A stretch of 64,000 nucleotides of DNA from Synechococcus sp. SynAce01 (GTDB lineage: Bacteria > Cyanobacteriota > Cyanobacteriia > PCC-6307 > Cyanobiaceae), in contig NZ_CP018091.1 in assembly GCF_001885215.1 (NCBI RefSeq), forward strand, positions 496,001 through 560,000. The letters are read 5' to 3'. A program made the position numbers and the translations under genes. A model generated the notes under the pieces. The model worked only from the letters and a program-made list of their open reading frames with translations, had not been told where the DNA came from and did not search any database. Shown piece after piece: positions 11,900-22,285 of the stretch (position 1 is the stretch's first letter; each line of letters starts with the position of its first letter).

Positions 11900-13023
11900 A
11901 GCGAATCCTGGCCCAGTGCCGCAAGGAGCTGCTGCAGTTCCGCCGCGACCGGCTCACCCTGGGGCTGGCGTTTCTGCTGCCGCTGCTCACCCTGCTCATT
12001 TTCGGTTTCGCCATTCGCCTCGAAACCAAGGTGATCCCGATCGTGGTTCAAGACTTCGATCGCAGTCCGCTCAGCGCCGCCTACACCGATCGCCTCTTCG
12101 CCACCGACCAGTTCAAGGCCGCTCCCTGGCTGGGCAGCGGCGACCCGGTGGCCGCTGCGATCGATCGGGGCCTGGCCAAGGCGGCGGTGATCATCCCGCC
12201 GGAATTCAGCCGCCGCATCAAGGCCGGTCAGGCGGTGGAGGTGCAGGTGCTGGTGGATGGCACCGACGCCAACAACGCCCGGGTGATCCGCAACAGCATC
12301 CAGGGCATCACGGCCTTCTTTCTCTCAGAGAAGGAGCTGCTCAACAATCCGCCGCCGGTGCGGGCGCTGACGCGGCTGTGGTTCAACCCCGGCCGTAAGG
12401 AGTCGCTTTACATCGTGCCGGGGGTTTATGCCGTGGTGCTCTGGATCTTTCCCTCTCTGCTGGCCGCTATCGCCATGGTGAAAGAGAAAGACAAGGGCAC
12501 AATTTTGCAGGTCTATGCCTCGGGGATCCGCCCATCGGAGCTGCTGCTGGGTAAGTCCCTGGCCTACCTGCTGGTGGGGGTGAGTGTGGCTGTGGTGGTG
12601 ATGGGGCTGGGCGGTCTGATCTTCCAACTCAGCTTCGCGGGCGACCCAACACCGCTGCTGGTGGGCACCACGCTGTATCTGGCGGCGGCGGTGCTGTTCG
12701 GGTTGTTACTGGGGGTGCGCAGCGCTAACCAGAATTCGGCGGTGCAGGGGGTGTCGCTGCTGGGTTTTCTCTCGGCCCTGCTGCTCTCGGGCTTCATTTA
12801 TCCGCTCAGCAATATTCCGCCGCCGCTGTCGCTGGTGTCGGCCTTGATCCCAGCGCGATATTTCATCGTGATCAGCCGTGATGCCTTTGTCAGGGGAACG
12901 GGCTGGGCCGGTGTCTGGCTGGATGTGCTGATGATCCTGGCCCTCGGGGCGCTGCTCTACGTGGCCACGTTGCGCTCGCTGGGCTCCCTGCAGCTGGCCG
13001 ATGGCGGCGAGGGTGGGTCGTGA
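11896..13023 (+). CDS. ABC-2 type permease (YbhS-like)
   Basis: A 375-residue inner-membrane permease of the ABC-2 class. It begins with a cytoplasmic helix (RKELLQFRRDRLTL) and a first membrane span (LAFLLPLLTLLIFGFAI). A large extracytoplasmic domain of about 150 residues contains VDGTDANNARVI. Five further spans follow, with the conserved cytoplasmic KEKDKGTILQVYASGIRPSELLLGK loop that contacts the ATPase. It overlaps the ATPase gene by 4 bases and the next permease by 4, so all four genes are translationally coupled. With its neighbour it should form the membrane heterodimer of the exporter. Confidence 0.9.
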   Translation: MKRILAQCRKELLQFRRDRLTLGLAFLLPLLTLLIFGFAIRLETKVIPIVVQDFDRSPLSAAYTDRLFATDQFKAAPWLGSGDPVAAAIDRGLAKAAVIIPPEFSRRIKAGQAVEVQVLVDGTDANNARVIRNSIQGITAFFLSEKELLNNPPPVRALTRLWFNPGRKESLYIVPGVYAVVLWIFPSLLAAIAMVKEKDKGTILQVYASGIRPSELLLGKSLAYLLVGVSVAVVVMGLGGLIFQLSFAGDPTPLLVGTTLYLAAAVLFGLLLGVRSANQNSAVQGVSLLGFLSALLLSGFIYPLSNIPPPLSLVSALIPARYFIVISRDAFVRGTGWAGVWLDVLMILALGALLYVATLRSLGSLQLADGGEGGS

Positions 13024-14156
13024 GGATCCTGCGTCACTGGTGGCGGGTGCTCTCGGTCAGCCGCTTCTGGGCCCTGGTGCGCAAGGAGGTTCAGCAGATC
13101 CTGCGCGACCGGCAGCTGATCAAGTTGCTGATCATTCCGCCCACGTTGCAGCTGCTGATCTACGGCTTTGCCCTCAACCCCGAGGTGCACAACCTCAAAC
13201 TGGGGGTGGTTGATTACGCGCAGGTTGCGGCCAGCCGGGAGCTGGTGTCGGCCCTCACCGCCAACCGCATCTTTCTGGCTTCCTCCTATCCCCGCAGTGA
13301 GCGGGAGCTGGCCCAGCAGGTGGAGCGCGGCGAGCTCACCGCCGGCCTGGTGATCCCACCGAACTTCAGCAGGCGGCTGGCGGTTGGCGACACCGCCGAG
13401 GTGCAGGTGTTCATCGATGGCGTCGACGCCAACAGCGCCGGCATTGCCAACGGTTACATCCAGCAGATCCTGCGCCGCTTTCGCCCGGAGCCGGGGGCAT
13501 TGCCGCCCAGCGCGCCGGTGCGTACCCAGGTGAGCTTTCTCTACAACCCCGGCCTTACCAGCAGTTGGTTCTTTGTGCCGGGGGTGATCGGCATCGTGCT
13601 CACCTTGATCGCCACGCTGGTGTCGGCGGTGACGCTGGTGCGCGAGAAGGACACCGGCACGCTGGAGCAGCTGCTGATGACCCCAGCTGCGGCCTGGGAG
13701 ATCTTGATGGCCAAGATCCTGCCTCTGGTGCTGCTGCTGATGGGCGATGTGCTGCTGGCGCTGTTGCTTGGCCGGCTGGTGTTCGGTGTGCCGATCCGCG
13801 GCAATCTGCTGCTGCTGTTGACCCTCTCGGGCCTCTATCTGTTTGTGGGGATCGCTGTGGGGATCATGCTCGCCACGGTCTGCCGCTCCCAGCAGCAGGT
13901 GATGCTCACGGCCTTCTTCATCACCCTGCCGATGATTCAGACCTCCGGGGCGATTGCTCCGATCGAGAGCATGCCGGCCTTCTTTCAGGTGCTCTCTCTG
14001 CTCAACCCCTTGCGCCACTTCATCGCGATCCTGCGCGGGTTGATGCTCAAGGGTGTCGGCCTGGAGGCCCTCTGGCCCCATGCCTTGGCCCTGCTGGTGA
14101 TGGCGCCGCTGCTGATGGCGATCAGCGTGTCGCGCTTTCGCAGCCAACTGAGCTGA
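13020..14156 (+). CDS. ABC-2 type permease (YbhR-like)
   Basis: A 378-residue paralogue of the preceding permease with the same plan: cytoplasmic RKEVQQILRDRQLIK, first span, an external domain with FIDGVDANSAGIA, and five C-terminal spans after VREKDTGTLEQLLMTPAAAWEILMAK. The EKDxGTxEQL loop is the ATPase contact of ABC-2 permeases. It ends the exporter operon. The start codon is GTG at 13020, overlapping the previous stop. The next frame on this strand is a CDF remnant 41 bases on. Confidence 0.9.
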   Translation: MRILRHWWRVLSVSRFWALVRKEVQQILRDRQLIKLLIIPPTLQLLIYGFALNPEVHNLKLGVVDYAQVAASRELVSALTANRIFLASSYPRSERELAQQVERGELTAGLVIPPNFSRRLAVGDTAEVQVFIDGVDANSAGIANGYIQQILRRFRPEPGALPPSAPVRTQVSFLYNPGLTSSWFFVPGVIGIVLTLIATLVSAVTLVREKDTGTLEQLLMTPAAAWEILMAKILPLVLLLMGDVLLALLLGRLVFGVPIRGNLLLLLTLSGLYLFVGIAVGIMLATVCRSQQQVMLTAFFITLPMIQTSGAIAPIESMPAFFQVLSLLNPLRHFIAILRGLMLKGVGLEALWPHALALLVMAPLLMAISVSRFRSQLS

Positions 14157-14197
14157 TCGGCGTCAGTTTGGCGTCAGACATCGTTTCAGTCCCCGCC

Positions 14198-14701
14198 ATG
14201 GCCCCAGCTCCTGCCGACCCTGGAGAGTCCGCCAACCCGGCGGTGGGGTTCGGCTGGGGGGCGGAGCGGCTGAGCACGCGGCCGGCCACACCTCGCTTCA
14301 CCTATGGCTTCGGCCGCAGCACCCAGCTGGCCTCGCTGGTGAATGCGGTGCTGATCAGCTCCCTGCTGGTGGGGCTCACGGACTGGGGCTGGCTGGACCC
14401 GCTCACGGCCATCGGCGTGGGTCTGGCGGTGGCCTGGAGTGGTTGGCAGTTGCTGCGCGATGCGTTGATGGTGGCCCTGCGCTCCCTGTCGGCGGTGGTT
14501 GACGTGCATCACCTGCATGTCTGGGCGATGAGCACCTCCCAGAACGCCCTCACGGCCCGCATTATTCGCCAGCCAGCTGGGGGCAACGACATGGAGCTGC
14601 TGCATGAGGCCAAACAGCGCCTGGCCCGCATTGGCATCGCCCACAGCACCCTGCAGATGGAGCTACCACCAGCACGCCTGCCGCCGGCAGCCCAACTCTG
14701 A
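14198..14701 (+). pseudogene. remnant of a CDF (CzcD/ZitB-type) metal efflux transporter
   Basis: An open frame of 167 codons contains three blocks of a cation-diffusion-facilitator joined without their usual intervals. They are GAERLSTRPATPRFTYGFGRSTQLASLVNAVLI (end of span 2 into span 3), LLVGLTDWGWLDPLTAIGVGLAVA...LLRDALMVAL (spans 5-6), and VVDVHHLHVWAMSTSQNALTARI with HSTLQME (cytoplasmic domain). Missing are the N-terminus, span 1, most of spans 3-4 and the start of the cytoplasmic domain, including both HxxxD/DxxxD zinc sites. CDF proteins are about 300 residues. All joins keep the frame, so an mRNA could still be translated, but zinc or cobalt transport is not possible. I call it a pseudogene; a shortened membrane protein is the alternative. 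Confidence 0.72.
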
Positions 14702-14741
14702 GCAACACTCAGATCTGATGTCTTAACGCCAGGGCGCTGGC

Positions 14742-14909
14742 CTACTCCAGCTTCTGGGCCAGGGTGGTGAGCATCTGATCAAGGTAACGCTCGGGAATCC
14801 CTTGGCGACGGGCGATTTCACCGGCCTGGAGCAGGCCATCGCCTCAATGAACATCAGCCAGCTCGATCAGGGCCACCAAGGGGTACTCCGTTTTGGTGCT
14901 GAAACTCAC
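14742..14909 (-). pseudogene. remnant of an Rrf2-family transcription regulator
   Basis: From the GTG at 14909 the reverse strand reads SFSTKTEYPLVALIELADVH, then an in-frame TGA (14844-14846). It resumes GDGLLQAGEIARRQGIPERY and LDQMLTTLAQKLE before TAG. The TKTEYxLxALIELA helix and the GEIAxRQGIPERYLxQML recognition helix are hallmarks of Rrf2 regulators (IscR, NsrR, RirA group). Full proteins are about 140 residues with a wing and a cysteine cluster; here only the first 55 codons remain and one is a stop. It lies beside the CDF remnant, so both were probably lost from one accessory module. Confidence 0.72.
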
Positions 14910-14977
14910 TGATCACCGCGTGCCCCCACCATCCTGACAAGGGATCTACGTTTTTTGCGTGGGGTTTGGGGTGGACG

Positions 14978-16141
14978 TCACAGCGGCGCACGCGGTGCGG
15001 GGCTGGGGAACAGGGAAAGGAAGCCTGCGCGGCGCAGATCTTCCGCTTCGGCGGTGGCATTCCAGAGCGATTCGAAATAGAAGAACGCCACACCCATGCC
15101 TTTCTGCTGGACCGTCTGCACCTGAGCCTGAATCAGCTGCATTGGTGCTGGCTTGGTGCGTAGCCCCGTCATCACTCCGATCGCGGTGGGAATCTTCTTC
15201 TGGGTTTCCGCGAGTTCGGGGCGGGCCACCTCGGTGGCGAAGCTGGCCACATCAGGCCGGTAGAGCTGCACGATCACTTCATCGACGATGTTGCGCCGCA
15301 CCCAGCCTAGCCAGTCCTGCAACTGCAGCTTGTAGGCGAAGTCGTAGTAGTTGGGAGAAACGGAGACGATCGCATTGGCTTTTTTGGCTTTCACAGCTTT
15401 GTGCAGATGGACCATGAAGGCTGAAATCTTGTCAGCGCGCCACTTGATCCAGGCCTGATCCATCGGGTTGCTCGGCACCGCGCGCTTGGTTTCCCTGGTG
15501 TAAAGCGCTTTGGTGTAACTGTCGTAGCCAAATTCATTGGGCAGGCTCATGTGGTCATCGAACTGGATGCCATCGCCGTCGTAATTACCCACCACTTCCA
15601 GCACTAGTTCGGTGATGAACTGCTGCACCTCAGGCCTGAATGGATTCAGCCAAACCACTTCCCCTGCCGCGCTGATTGAGGTGCGGCTTCCGTCTCGCCG
15701 CTCAGTGAGCCAGGTGGGGTGTTTGAGGGCCAAGTCCGAGAATGGCGGCGCCATGAAGCCGAATTCGAACCAGGGAATCACGAGCATGCCTTTGGCATGG
15801 CCCTCGCTGATCACATCGGCGATAATGTCTTGGCCTTCCAAGCCTTTATAGGAAAACGACTGAATCTTGCGGTCCCTGGTGACCTCGCTGGTATGGATGG
15901 CGTAGCCGGAATTCCAGACCACCGGATAAACAGTGTTGAAGTGCATCTCCTTCAACTGATCCATCGCCGCTCGCAACTTGGTGCGATCACGCATGGTGGT
16001 CATGTCGTTGGTGGTCATCCAGACCCCCCGGATCTCGGCGCGGGCGCCCTCGGCGGCCGTAGGGGCGGGCAGAAGCGGCACCATCGCCAGCAGCAGCCCG
16101 CAGAGCATCAAGACCGGCAGCAGCCAACGCGTTCGTTTCAT
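14978..16141 (-). CDS. secreted GHL10-type glycoside hydrolase (DUF187/YddW-like)
   Basis: A 387-residue exported protein. Residues 1-30 form a signal peptide (MKRTRWLLPVLMLCGLLLAM, cleavage near PTAAEG). The mature part begins EIRGVWMTTND, the usual start of the GHL10 TIM-barrel family (PF02638). It contains FNTVYPVVWNSGYA, GMLVIPWFEFGFM, WLNPFRPEVQQFI, the acidic motif DGIQFDDHMSLP (candidate catalytic acids) and VSVSPNYYDFAYK. Related proteins are thought to act on peptidoglycan or envelope glycans; the substrate here is unproven. It stands alone, leftward, between the accessory remnants and the tRNA-Ser. Confidence 0.85.
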   Translation of the reverse strand: MKRTRWLLPVLMLCGLLLAMVPLLPAPTAAEGARAEIRGVWMTTNDMTTMRDRTKLRAAMDQLKEMHFNTVYPVVWNSGYAIHTSEVTRDRKIQSFSYKGLEGQDIIADVISEGHAKGMLVIPWFEFGFMAPPFSDLALKHPTWLTERRDGSRTSISAAGEVVWLNPFRPEVQQFITELVLEVVGNYDGDGIQFDDHMSLPNEFGYDSYTKALYTRETKRAVPSNPMDQAWIKWRADKISAFMVHLHKAVKAKKANAIVSVSPNYYDFAYKLQLQDWLGWVRRNIVDEVIVQLYRPDVASFATEVARPELAETQKKIPTAIGVMTGLRTKPAPMQLIQAQVQTVQQKGMGVAFFYFESLWNATAEAEDLRRAGFLSLFPSPAPRAPL

Positions 16142-16240
16142 GGCGCCGTTTGGATCAAAAGCCGGCTGACGCTAGCGGCAGTTGGCGCCCTTCCCCAGAG
16201 CCAGAACTTGTCGGCCGTAAAGGCCAGCAGGTTCCGAAAA

Positions 16241-16331
16241 CGGAGGGGGTGGGATTCGAAGCCGGCGAAGGCTCCCGCTTCCCTTCGCCGGTTTTCAAGA
16301 CCGGAGCCATCACCCACTCGACCACCCCTCA
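16241..16331 (-). tRNA. tRNA-Ser (UGA anticodon), structurally degenerate
   Basis: The reverse strand folds as a class II tRNA. The anticodon stem-loop is CCGGT-CTTGAAA-ACCGG with anticodon TGA, and the D arm is GTCGAGTGGGTGATGGC. A long variable arm (GAAGG...CCTTC) follows, then the T-loop TTCGAAT and discriminator G. Two faults are visible. The T-stem 5' strand is CCGGC where GTGGG is needed to pair with CCCAC, so the invariant 53-61 pair is C-C and only two of five pairs remain. The first acceptor pair is T-C. Instead, CCGGCGAAGG and CCTTCGCCGG form a 10-base inverted repeat that competes with the anticodon stem. It may be a pseudo-tRNA. Confidence 0.65.
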
Positions 16332-16412
16332 AAGGGCCCTGTCAGTTTCCCATGCAACCCACGCCTGGGGGGCTGGGGCTGAGGATGAATCGCGCCAACG
16401 GCAGCACCGACC

Positions 16413-17288
16413 ATGGCCTCCACCAGCGCAGCGTCGGCTCCAGAGGCCGCTCTCCCCTGGGGTTCGCGCACCTACGTGATGGGGGTGATCAATCTCACCC
16501 CTGATTCCTTCAGTGATGGTGGCCGTTTTGATCGGCCTGCAGACGCCCTGCATCAGGCCCGAGCGATGCTGCGCCAGGGGGCGGATCTGCTGGATCTGGG
16601 GGGGCAGAGCACCCGGCCCGGCGCCATGGAGATCAGCGCCGAGCAGGAGCTGGAGAGGGTGTTGCCGGCCCTGGAGCTGATGCGCTCCGCCTGCGCGCAG
16701 CCTGGCGGCCCCCGCTTCTCGATCGACACCTTCCGATCAGGGGTGGCCGCCGCTGCCCTGGCCGCCGGAGCCCACTGGATCAACGACGTGAGCGGCGGTC
16801 GCCGTGACCCCGCCATTCTTGGCGTGGTGGCGGAATTCGGCTGCCCTTACGTGCTGATGCACAGCCGCGGCGATAGCCGCAGCATGGATGGCTTGGCCGT
16901 GTATGGCGATGTGGTGGCCGAGGTGCGCCAGGAGTTGCTGCGCGCCACAGACATCGCCCTGGCGGCCGGGGTGCGGGCCGATCAGCTGATCTGGGATCCG
17001 GGGCTCGGCTTTGCCAAAAACACCGAGCAGAACCTGGCCCTGCTGCGGGGCTTGGCGGAGCTGCGCCGCGAAGGGTTCCCCCTGCTGCTGGGCCCATCGC
17101 GCAAACGGTTCATCGGAGCGGTGCTCAACGAACCCAGGCCCCGAGCCCGGCTGTGGGGCACGGCGGCCGTCTGCGCCCAGGCGATCACGCTGGGCACCGA
17201 TGTGCTGCGGGTGCATGACGTGGGCCCGATTGTTCAGACCGCCCGGATGATCGATGCGATCGTCCGCCCGCCTTTGGCGCTGCGTTGA
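16413..17288 (+). CDS. folP: dihydropteroate synthase
   Basis: FolP condenses 6-hydroxymethyl-dihydropterin diphosphate with p-aminobenzoate in folate synthesis. The 291-residue TIM barrel shows VMGVINLTPDSFSDGG (about 22-37), LLDLGGQSTRPGA, FSIDTFRSGVA, WINDVSGG, YVLMHSRGD, DPGLGFAKNTEQN and LLGPSRKRFIG, all pterin- or sulfonamide-site motifs. DLGGQSTRPG has Gly-Gly where most enzymes have Gly-Gly/Val-Glu-Ser; the serine-threonine-arginine are kept. I use ATG 16413. It lies between two accessory intervals and ends five bases before the convergent katG. Confidence 0.96.
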   Translation: MASTSAASAPEAALPWGSRTYVMGVINLTPDSFSDGGRFDRPADALHQARAMLRQGADLLDLGGQSTRPGAMEISAEQELERVLPALELMRSACAQPGGPRFSIDTFRSGVAAAALAAGAHWINDVSGGRRDPAILGVVAEFGCPYVLMHSRGDSRSMDGLAVYGDVVAEVRQELLRATDIALAAGVRADQLIWDPGLGFAKNTEQNLALLRGLAELRREGFPLLLGPSRKRFIGAVLNEPRPRARLWGTAAVCAQAITLGTDVLRVHDVGPIVQTARMIDAIVRPPLALR

Positions 17289-17293
17289 TCCCG

Positions 17294-19528
<2,235 letters not shown>

Positions 19529-19589
19529 TCATCCCTCTCGACCGTATTAAGCAACGCCGGGGGGAGCAGGTGCCCAACACAATCCTTAG

Positions 19590-19721
19590 CGGCTGAGGGA
19601 CCAGGCTAAGTGGCTCGATGCTCAGGGATTCCCTGCCTGCGTTGTCGGCTCTCTGACTCGAGGCAAATCAGAAACGAGCCCGATCATGGTCATCGCCAAG
19701 GTCGGCCTGCACGCACTCTAA
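19590..19721 (+). other. protein-like fragment without a start (possible gene remnant)
   Basis: Between katG and the SDR gene the plus strand is open from the TAG at 19587 to a TAA at 19719-19721. It reads DQAKWLDAQGFPACVVGS, LTRGKSETSPIM and VIAKVGLHAL. The composition looks protein-like, and no plausible start lies upstream, so this may be the C-terminal end of a deleted gene. I do not recognise the family. It ends exactly where the convergent SDR gene ends (19718), so a deletion junction may lie here. Confidence 0.35.
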
Positions 19722-20488
19722 GGAGCGATTGTCATGCCTCCATCCAAAGAAAGAGAGACCCCCTGAACAAAATCCGATGCGGCACTGGCCAGGAATAAGG
19801 CCACATTGGCTACTTCTGACGGCTCTCCAAAGCGATGCAGGGGTATTCTTTGCTCTTTCGATTGTCTGGGTTTTTCCATGGAAGGACTGTCCCAGATGTC
19901 ATGGCCCATTTTGGTCAGGATAACAGTCGGGCAGAGTGCGTTGATATGAATATTGTGTGGCCCCCATTCAACGGCCATGGTCCTGGTCAGTTGGTTGAGG
20001 GCTGCCTTTGATGCCGCATATGCACCTAGTCCAGGAGTGCCGATGAAGGCTCCAATCGATGAGATGTTGACCACTTTGCCGTGTCCCCTCTTGATCATCT
20101 GGGGAACAATGGCCTGAGAAAGAATCAAGGCTGAGCGAAGATTGACTGAAAATACATCACTCCAGTCGTCCTGTGTGATTTCAAGGATCGACTGAACCCT
20201 GGCGATGCCGGCATTGTTGACAAGGACATCCCATTCCGGGGAAAAGGCTAGTGCTCTTTCACCTGCTCGTCCTGCTCCCTCGATCGACGAAACGTCTTCT
20301 TCGATCACCCAGCAGTTGCGATGATTGTTCTCGACAATACCTTTGATCCTGCTCAGTCCCTCTTTGTCCCTGCCGATCACTCCGATGTCTGCTCCAGCTT
20401 CGGAGAATCTTTCAGCGATTGCCGCACCCAGGCCTTTGGAGCCTCCCGAAATCAATGCCTTTTGGCCATCGAGTCGAAAATCTTTCAT
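19718..20488 (-). CDS. SDR-family NAD(P)-dependent oxidoreductase
   Basis: A 256-residue classical short-chain dehydrogenase. The cofactor motif is SGGSKGLGAAIA (about residues 14-25), NNAG lies near 90, the catalytic serine is in NISSIGAF and the catalytic YxxxK is YAASK. The C-terminal LDGG ending is typical of FabG/gluconate-dehydrogenase-like enzymes. Its codons are clearly more AT-rich than those of its neighbours (for example the stretches near 19920-19970 and 20320-20420), which points to recent transfer. The substrate is unknown; the position between katG and a nitroreductase suggests an accessory redox function. Confidence 0.9.
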   Translation of the reverse strand: MKDFRLDGQKALISGGSKGLGAAIAERFSEAGADIGVIGRDKEGLSRIKGIVENNHRNCWVIEEDVSSIEGAGRAGERALAFSPEWDVLVNNAGIARVQSILEITQDDWSDVFSVNLRSALILSQAIVPQMIKRGHGKVVNISSIGAFIGTPGLGAYAASKAALNQLTRTMAVEWGPHNIHINALCPTVILTKMGHDIWDSPSMEKPRQSKEQRIPLHRFGEPSEVANVALFLASAASDFVQGVSLSLDGGMTIAP

Positions 20489-20591
20489 CCCTGTCTTCTT
20501 CTCCAGATCATGTTTGACTTCAGCTCCTTTCGGTGCTGGTTTCTGAACCTTCGAAATGAATTCGTTTCGATCCTCTCAACTCTTGCCAGGG

Positions 20592-21197
20592 TCAGAATCC
20601 GTTGTCAACCACCAGGGTCTCTAGGGCCAACTGGCCCGGCTTCGGGAGGGGGTCCTGGGTGCCCTTGCCGATGGCCACCATCGGCCCCATCACGTGATCC
20701 TCGGGCAGGTGAATCAGTTCAGCGAGCTTCTCGATCTCGAAGCCGATCATCGGGCAGCTCTGATAACCCAGGCCAGTAGCGGCCAGCATCAGGGTCTGCA
20801 TCGCCAGACCGATCGAGCGCTGGGCCTCATCGCGCTGAAGCCACTCCCGGCCTTCGTGGAAGGGGCCCATCCAGCCCACCAACAGATCAGCCACCGGCTG
20901 GGGGGCATTGGCCCAGTAGCGCTCGGGTTGCTTGCTCCAGGCCTTGAGGTCTGCGGTGAACAGCACCAGCAGCGAAGCGTCGGTGATCTGGGCCTGGTCG
21001 TTGCCGTAGTCGCGGCGGATCCTGGCCCGCAGCGCCGGATCGCGCAGGATCACGAACCGCCAGTGCTGGATGTTGAAACTGCTGGGCGCCTGGATGGTGA
21101 TCTCCAGCAGCCGCCGCTCCTCAGCAGCGCTGAGGCGATGGTCGGGATCGAAATGCTTCACCGCCCGCCGGGCATCGATGGCGTCGATCACATCCAT
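20592..21197 (-). CDS. nitroreductase family protein
   Basis: A 201-residue FMN-dependent oxidoreductase fold. Visible family parts are the N-terminal IDARRAVKHFDPDH (flavin phosphate contacts), APSSFNIQHWRFVILRD, the FTADLKAW region, and MLAATGLGYQSCPMIGFE near the C-terminus. Such enzymes reduce quinones, nitroaromatics or enoates with NAD(P)H. The gene diverges from the glutathionyl-hydroquinone reductase-type GST gene 130 bases away, and both could deal with quinone stress. Confidence 0.9.
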   Translation of the reverse strand: MDVIDAIDARRAVKHFDPDHRLSAAEERRLLEITIQAPSSFNIQHWRFVILRDPALRARIRRDYGNDQAQITDASLLVLFTADLKAWSKQPERYWANAPQPVADLLVGWMGPFHEGREWLQRDEAQRSIGLAMQTLMLAATGLGYQSCPMIGFEIEKLAELIHLPEDHVMGPMVAIGKGTQDPLPKPGQLALETLVVDNGF

Positions 21198-21327
21198 GGC
21201 AGGAAGGGCAGGGTTGGCGGCGCTGTGACCCTACAGGCTGTTTTTGCCATCCTGCAGAGCCCTTAGCTCCAAGGGGCAATCAGAGGGCAAAGTCGCTCGT
21301 TACCCTGGGCGCCGCTGCAACTCGGGC

Positions 21328-22281
21328 ATGGGTTTACTGGTGGATGGGGTCTGGCGCGACCAGTGGTACGACACCAGCAGCAGCGGTGGCCGCTTCATCC
21401 GCTCCACCGCGCAGTTCCGCCACTGGATCACGCCGGATGGCCGGCCCGGCCCCACTGGCGAGGGGGGCTTCCGAGCCGAAGCAGGTCGCTACCACCTCTA
21501 CATCTCCCACGCCTGCCCCTGGGCCCATCGCACGGCGATCTTCCGCAGCATCAAAGGGCTCGCCCCGATGCTCTCGCACTCGGTGGTGCACTGGCAGATG
21601 GCAGACCAGGGCTGGACATTCGCAGCCGGCGACGGGGTGATTGCCGATCCAATTCAGCACGCCAAGGTGTTGCACGCGATCTACACCAGCGCCGATCCCG
21701 GCTACAGCGGTCGCGTCACGGTGCCACTGCTCTGGGATAAGGAAACAGGGCAGATCGTGAACAACGAATCCTCGGAAATCATCCGGATGTTCAACAGTGC
21801 CTTCAATGACATCGGCGCTGATCCTGGCGACTACTACCCCGAGGATCTCTGGGATGAGATTGATCAAATCAACCAGCTCATCTACGAAACGGTGAACAAC
21901 GGCGTCTACCGCTGCGGATTTGCCACAACTCAGGAGGCCTACGACGAGGCGATCCAACCCCTGTTCGCCACCCTCGACCTGCTCGAGCAACGGCTCTCCG
22001 ATCAGCCTTACCTGGTGGGCAGCCGCATCACCGAAGCTGACTGGCGCCTGTTCACCACCTTGGTGCGCTTTGATCCGGTCTATGTGGGGCATTTCAAATG
22101 CAACCTGCGCCGCATCGTCGACTATCCCAATCTCTGGCGCTACGTGCGTGAGCTCTATAGCTTTCCCGGTGTGGCCGAAACCGTGAACATGCAGCACATC
22201 AAAGGGCATTACTACCAGAGCCATCCCACCATCAACCCGTCCGGCGTGGTGCCGGCAGGGCCTTTGATCAACTGGACGTAG
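21328..22281 (+). CDS. Xi-class glutathione transferase (glutathionyl-hydroquinone reductase type)
   Basis: A 317-residue YqjG/ECM4-like enzyme that reduces glutathionyl-hydroquinones. The catalytic cysteine lies in HACPWAHR (Cys62), as in Xi-class GSTs, preceded by GRYHLYISHACPW. Further family marks are VPLLWDKETGQIVNNESSEIIRM, the C-terminal helical domain with YLVGSRITEADWRLFTTLVRFDPVY and HFKCN, and LYSFPGVAETVNM with IKGHYY. I start at ATG 21328 (MGLLVDGVWRD); the frame is open further up without family similarity. It converges on chlH with a four-base gap. Confidence 0.92.
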   Translation: MGLLVDGVWRDQWYDTSSSGGRFIRSTAQFRHWITPDGRPGPTGEGGFRAEAGRYHLYISHACPWAHRTAIFRSIKGLAPMLSHSVVHWQMADQGWTFAAGDGVIADPIQHAKVLHAIYTSADPGYSGRVTVPLLWDKETGQIVNNESSEIIRMFNSAFNDIGADPGDYYPEDLWDEIDQINQLIYETVNNGVYRCGFATTQEAYDEAIQPLFATLDLLEQRLSDQPYLVGSRITEADWRLFTTLVRFDPVYVGHFKCNLRRIVDYPNLWRYVRELYSFPGVAETVNMQHIKGHYYQSHPTINPSGVVPAGPLINWT

Positions 22282-22285
22282 CCGT

